Source: Melaminivora sp034675505
GTDB taxonomy: Bacteria; Pseudomonadota; Gammaproteobacteria; Burkholderiales; Burkholderiaceae_C
DNA length: 64,000 nt
Direction of reading: 5' to 3'
Assembly: GCA_034675505.1 (NCBI GenBank)
Contig: JAUCDD010000025.1
Coordinates: 62,001 to 126,000 of the forward strand
Made by a program: the position numbers and the translations under genes. Shown in pieces: positions 61,598-64,000 of this stretch (positions within the stretch are counted from its first letter, which is position 1; each line of letters opens with the position of its first letter). The notes beneath the pieces are model-generated. The model was not told the DNA's origin, searched no databases, and saw only the letters and a list, made by a program, of their open reading frames with translations.

Positions 61598-62344
61598 ATG
61601 GCGCTTCTCTACCGTCTTCGCACCACCGCAGCCCTTGCCATCAGCGCCGGCCTGGGCCTGGCCGCCTGGGCCCAGGGCTCGCCCCCGGCCGTCGCGCCTG
61701 CGGCCACCGCAATCACCTCGCCGGACACCCAGCCCGCCGGCAGCGGCGCCAGCCAGGGCGCCAGCCCGGCCAACCGCACCCCGGGCACGGCGCCTGCCGC
61801 CAGCGCCACGCGCCCGGCGCCCAGCGCCACCGACAGCAAGCCTGCCCACGCCGACTCGTCCTTCATGAACGATGCCGCGCATGCCGGCCACTACGAGGTC
61901 GAGGCCGCCCAGCTGGCGCTGAAGAAGGGCCAGAGCGACGCCGTCAAGACCTTCGCCCGGCGCATGCTGGACGACCACACGGCCGCCGACCAGCAGCTGC
62001 AGGCCCTGGCCTCGGCCAAGAACCACAAGCTGCCCGACGGCCCCTCGCTGATGCAAAAGGGCAAGCTCAAGCTGCTCTCCACGCACGACGGCGCCAAGTT
62101 CGACAAGAGCTACATCGACAGCCTGGGCCCCAAGGCGCACCGCGAGACCATAGAGCTGTTCGAGAAGGGCGCCACCAAGGCGCATGACCCGGACGTGAAG
62201 GCCTGGGCGGAAAAGACCCTGCCCACGCTGCGCGAGCACCTCGCCATGGCCGAGCAGCTCGACCAGAGCCTGAACGGCAAGGACAGGAAGAACGCCACGC
62301 ACGACGCGCCGCTGCGAGGGGATGCGAACGTGGCGAAGAAGTAG
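61598..62344 (+). CDS. DUF4142 periplasmic protein
   Basis: A 248-residue secreted protein: signal peptide MALLYRLRTTAALAISAGLGLAAWA, a long Ala/Pro/Ser/Thr linker (about 28-85), then a DUF4142 ferritin-like helical domain (AGHYEVEAAQLALKKGQSDAVKTFARRMLDDHTAADQQL). Function unknown; related to stress. ATG 61598 has CCGGAGGT upstream. The longer open frame upstream gives no plausible protein. Confidence 0.88.
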   Translation: MALLYRLRTTAALAISAGLGLAAWAQGSPPAVAPAATAITSPDTQPAGSGASQGASPANRTPGTAPAASATRPAPSATDSKPAHADSSFMNDAAHAGHYEVEAAQLALKKGQSDAVKTFARRMLDDHTAADQQLQALASAKNHKLPDGPSLMQKGKLKLLSTHDGAKFDKSYIDSLGPKAHRETIELFEKGATKAHDPDVKAWAEKTLPTLREHLAMAEQLDQSLNGKDRKNATHDAPLRGDANVAKK

Positions 62345-62383
62345 CAGTCAGGCCGGCCGGCTGGAGGGCCACCCGGCCCTGCC

Positions 62384-63148
62384 TCAGCCCAGCTGCCGGC
62401 CCTGCACGAACACGCGCAGCTCGCCTGGCGCGAAGGCGCTCCAGCGCTCGTTCGTGGTCAGCGGCGCAGTGGCGATGACGGCCACGCGGTCATCGGGCGT
62501 GGTCAGCGGCTCGAAGTCCACCTGCAGGTCCTCGTCGGCCAGCTGGGCCACGGCAAACGGGTGGCAGCGCTCGATGGAGTGCAGCTGCGTGCTGGCATGC
62601 GCCCACAGCGCGTGGCCGTTGGACAGCAGGAAGTTGAAGGTGCCGTGCGCGGCAATGCGCGCGGCCAGGTCTTTCAAGGTCAGGGTCAGCTCGGCCACCG
62701 GCGGCAGGCCGGCATGGGACTTGGCCAGCTCCTGCATGATCCAGCAGAACGCATGCTCGCTGTCGGTGCTGCCCACGGGGTGGAAATGCCCGTGCAGGCG
62801 CGGGCGGAAGTCCTTCAGGTCGCCGTTGTGCGCCAGCACCCAGTAGTGGCCCCAGAGTTCGCGCACGAAGGGGTGGCAGTTCTCCAGGCTCACGGCTCCT
62901 TGAGTGGCCTTGCGGATATGGGCGATGACGTTGCAGCTCTTGATGGGGTAGCGGCGGATCAGCTCGGCCACGGGGGAGTCGACGGCGCGCTGGTGGTCCA
63001 CGAAATGGCGCACGCCCTTGCCCTCGAAGAAGGCGATACCCCAGCCATCGGTGTGGTCGGCCGTGCGCCCGGCGCGCTGGGCGAAGCCGGTGAAGCTGAA
63101 CGTCACGTCCGTGGGCGTGTTGGCGTTCATGCCCAGAAGCTGGCACAT
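62384..63148 (-). CDS. Class II glutamine amidotransferase (YafJ-like)
   Basis: A 254-residue amidotransferase with catalytic Cys2 directly after Met (MCQLLGMNAN) and the NTN-hydrolase core: DGWGIAFFEGKG, HIRKATQG, ENCHPF and LAHNGDL. It would release ammonia from glutamine for an unknown acceptor. Confidence 0.95.
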   Translation of the reverse strand: MCQLLGMNANTPTDVTFSFTGFAQRAGRTADHTDGWGIAFFEGKGVRHFVDHQRAVDSPVAELIRRYPIKSCNVIAHIRKATQGAVSLENCHPFVRELWGHYWVLAHNGDLKDFRPRLHGHFHPVGSTDSEHAFCWIMQELAKSHAGLPPVAELTLTLKDLAARIAAHGTFNFLLSNGHALWAHASTQLHSIERCHPFAVAQLADEDLQVDFEPLTTPDDRVAVIATAPLTTNERWSAFAPGELRVFVQGRQLG

Positions 63149-63169
63149 GGGAGGCTGCGCTGCGCGTGC

Positions 63170-63358
63170 TTACTGGCGGTCCAGCCAGAGCTTGCCGCCC
63201 GTGGCCCAGTTCTCGCGCTTGACGTCGGTGATCAATATGTCCACCGACTCGGGCGAGCCGCCCAGGATCTCGACGGACACGCGCGTGATCTCCTCGGCCA
63301 GCTTGCGCTTTTGCTCTACGGTGCGGCCTTCCATCATTTCGATGTGGTAGGTGGGCAT
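63170..63358 (-). CDS. 4-oxalocrotonate tautomerase-family enzyme
   Basis: A 62-residue 4-OT protein; after Met removal Pro1 (PTYHIEMMEGRTVEQKRKLAEEITR) is the general base. It keto-enol isomerises unsaturated acids and assembles as a small multimer. ATG 63358. The aromatic pathway it would serve is not in the window. Confidence 0.93.
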   Translation of the reverse strand: MPTYHIEMMEGRTVEQKRKLAEEITRVSVEILGGSPESVDILITDVKRENWATGGKLWLDRQ

Positions 63359-63371
63359 GGGGCGGGTTTCC

Positions 63372-63614
63372 TCAAAGGGGTGGTGACGAAGGGGGAATCT
63401 TATCGGCCGGCGCGGCCGGCGCCGGCGGCATTTCGCGCGCGCAGTGCGGGCAGATGCAGCTTGTGCCGCGCTGCTCCTGCGGCACCCGGGCCAGCGCTGC
63501 GGGCGAGACGGGCGTGTCCATGCACCAGCATTGCGCGGCGGGCAGGCCGGCAGCCATGGCGCAGGCGTTGGGCTGGTTGCACAGTGGGCAGCAGGTGGTA
63601 TCGATGGCAGGCAT
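63372..63614 (-). CDS. Cysteine-rich CWC-family protein
   Basis: An 80-residue protein with the CWC pattern (CCPLCNQPNACAMAAGLPAAQCWC, then CICPHCARE), eight or so cysteines likely binding zinc. Function unknown. ATG 63614 was chosen over TTG 63623. It starts 13 nt from the 4-OT gene and may share a transcript. Confidence 0.82.
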   Translation of the reverse strand: MPAIDTTCCPLCNQPNACAMAAGLPAAQCWCMDTPVSPAALARVPQEQRGTSCICPHCAREMPPAPAAPADKIPPSSPPL

Positions 63615-63667
63615 GGCGGGCAAGTGTAGGGCGCCAAAGACAACGGCACCCGCAGGTGCCGTTGTGA

Positions 63668-63731
63668 ATCAAAAGTGCCTTCAGCGCCCGTCAGACAAGC
63701 GTCAGCAGCTACTTTTTCAATAGCGACTGAC
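63668..63731. repeat. Dispersed repeat, copy (minus orientation)
   Basis: On the minus strand TTGAAAAAGTAGCTGCTGACG, then GGGCGCTGAAGGCACTTTTGA. Intergenic. Confidence 0.55.
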
Positions 63732-63808
63732 AGTGGCGCGTGTTCTGGATTGGCGCGCTCTCCGCCAGCGGCCACCGTGCAAGGGCCGCCCCGCCGCACC
63801 GGTGGCGT

Positions 63809-63851
63809 CCCCCTTCCCGAATCGCGCCGCGATTCGAGAGAAGGGGGAAGG
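63809..63851. repeat. Intergenic inverted repeat (CCCCCTTC...GAAGGGGG)
   Basis: CCCCCTT and CGAATCGCG on the left pair with CGCGATTCG and AAGGGGG on the right. It lies 20 nt downstream of the truncated gene's stop on the minus strand and has no T-tract. Confidence 0.6.
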
Positions 63852-63873
63852 CCCGAAGGGCCTCAGGGGGATG

Positions 63874-64000
63874 TCACCGTTTCGCCTCGCCCGACTTGAC
63901 CTTCAGGCGCCAGGCGTGCAGCAGCGGCTCGGTGTAGCCGCTGGGCTGCTCCACGCCCTTGAAGACCAGCTCGCAGGCGGCGAGATAAGCGGCCGACTCG
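63874..64000 (-). CDS. Probable malate synthase (C-terminal fragment, cut by window)
   Basis: Last 41 residues of a minus-strand gene ending FKGVEQPSGYTEPLLHAWRLKVKSGEAKR. The PxGYTEPxLHxxRL ending resembles malate synthase G, which makes malate from glyoxylate and acetyl-CoA, but only the tail is in view, so the call rests on a short match from memory. Confidence 0.4.
   Translation of the reverse strand, partial: ESAAYLAACELVFKGVEQPSGYTEPLLHAWRLKVKSGEAKR

Overview
This 64-kb stretch has very high GC. Its gene content and order (ligase-associated repair cluster, regulatory PTS, fused STAS-MlaE, Mg-type HemB, str/S10 operon ending at rpsQ, atp operon) and a dispersed short repeat with a TAGCTA-like core followed by a GCCGGC-rich half all suggest a chromosome of a Comamonadaceae betaproteobacterium (Acidovorax/Alicycliphilus-like). 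That placement is inference. No rRNA, tRNA, CRISPR array, prophage or transposase gene was recognised.

Layout. 1-6 kb: minus-strand signalling pair (PP2C phosphatase, FHA protein), a polar amino-acid ABC transporter, an arginase and a TauE-type exporter. 6-8 kb: GMC oxidoreductase. 8-12 kb: MCE/Mla-type lipid transport operon (STAS-MlaE, MlaF, MlaD, lipoprotein). 12-14.5 kb: CsbD, a Cys-repeat periplasmic protein, MarC and a dienelactone-hydrolase-like enzyme. 14.6-18.2 kb: MarR-EmrA-EmrB efflux block, with EmrA apparently frameshifted near its start. 18.3-24.8 kb: CorA-type transporter, divergent hemB/hemJ with a candidate small RNA between them, VanZ-like protein, ferredoxin, hydrolase and a D,D-carboxypeptidase.

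24.8-35.2 kb: rpsL-rpsG-fusA-tuf-rpsJ followed by rplC-D-W-B-rpsS-rplV-rpsC-rplP-rpmC-rpsQ, ended by a strong terminator; the usual spc genes do not follow. 35.2-43.1 kb: peroxiredoxin, GNAT, divergent cytochrome b / cytochrome c', a TlpA-like protein, EIIA(Man)-HPr-EI, and ybeD-lipB-lipA. 43.1-50.5 kb: atpI-B-E-F-H-A-G-D-C with a terminator. 50.5-52.3 kb: a gene-poor strip holding a MerR/carboxymuconolactone-decarboxylase pair. 52.3-59.2 kb: the four-gene exonuclease-ligase-helicase-PdeM repair operon. 59.2-64 kb: LemA/TPM genes, DUF4142 protein, class II amidotransferase, 4-OT tautomerase, a CWC protein and the tail of a probable malate synthase.

Most of the window is housekeeping. The less ordinary signals are non-coding: a divergent structured RNA beside hemB, tandem terminator-like hairpins in the amino-acid transporter leader, a 55-bp tandem hairpin repeat between fusA and tuf, a promoter with a palindromic spacer between rpsJ and rplC, a REP-like element with perfect 26-bp arms, and a dispersed repeat that has entered coding sequence in at least three genes.
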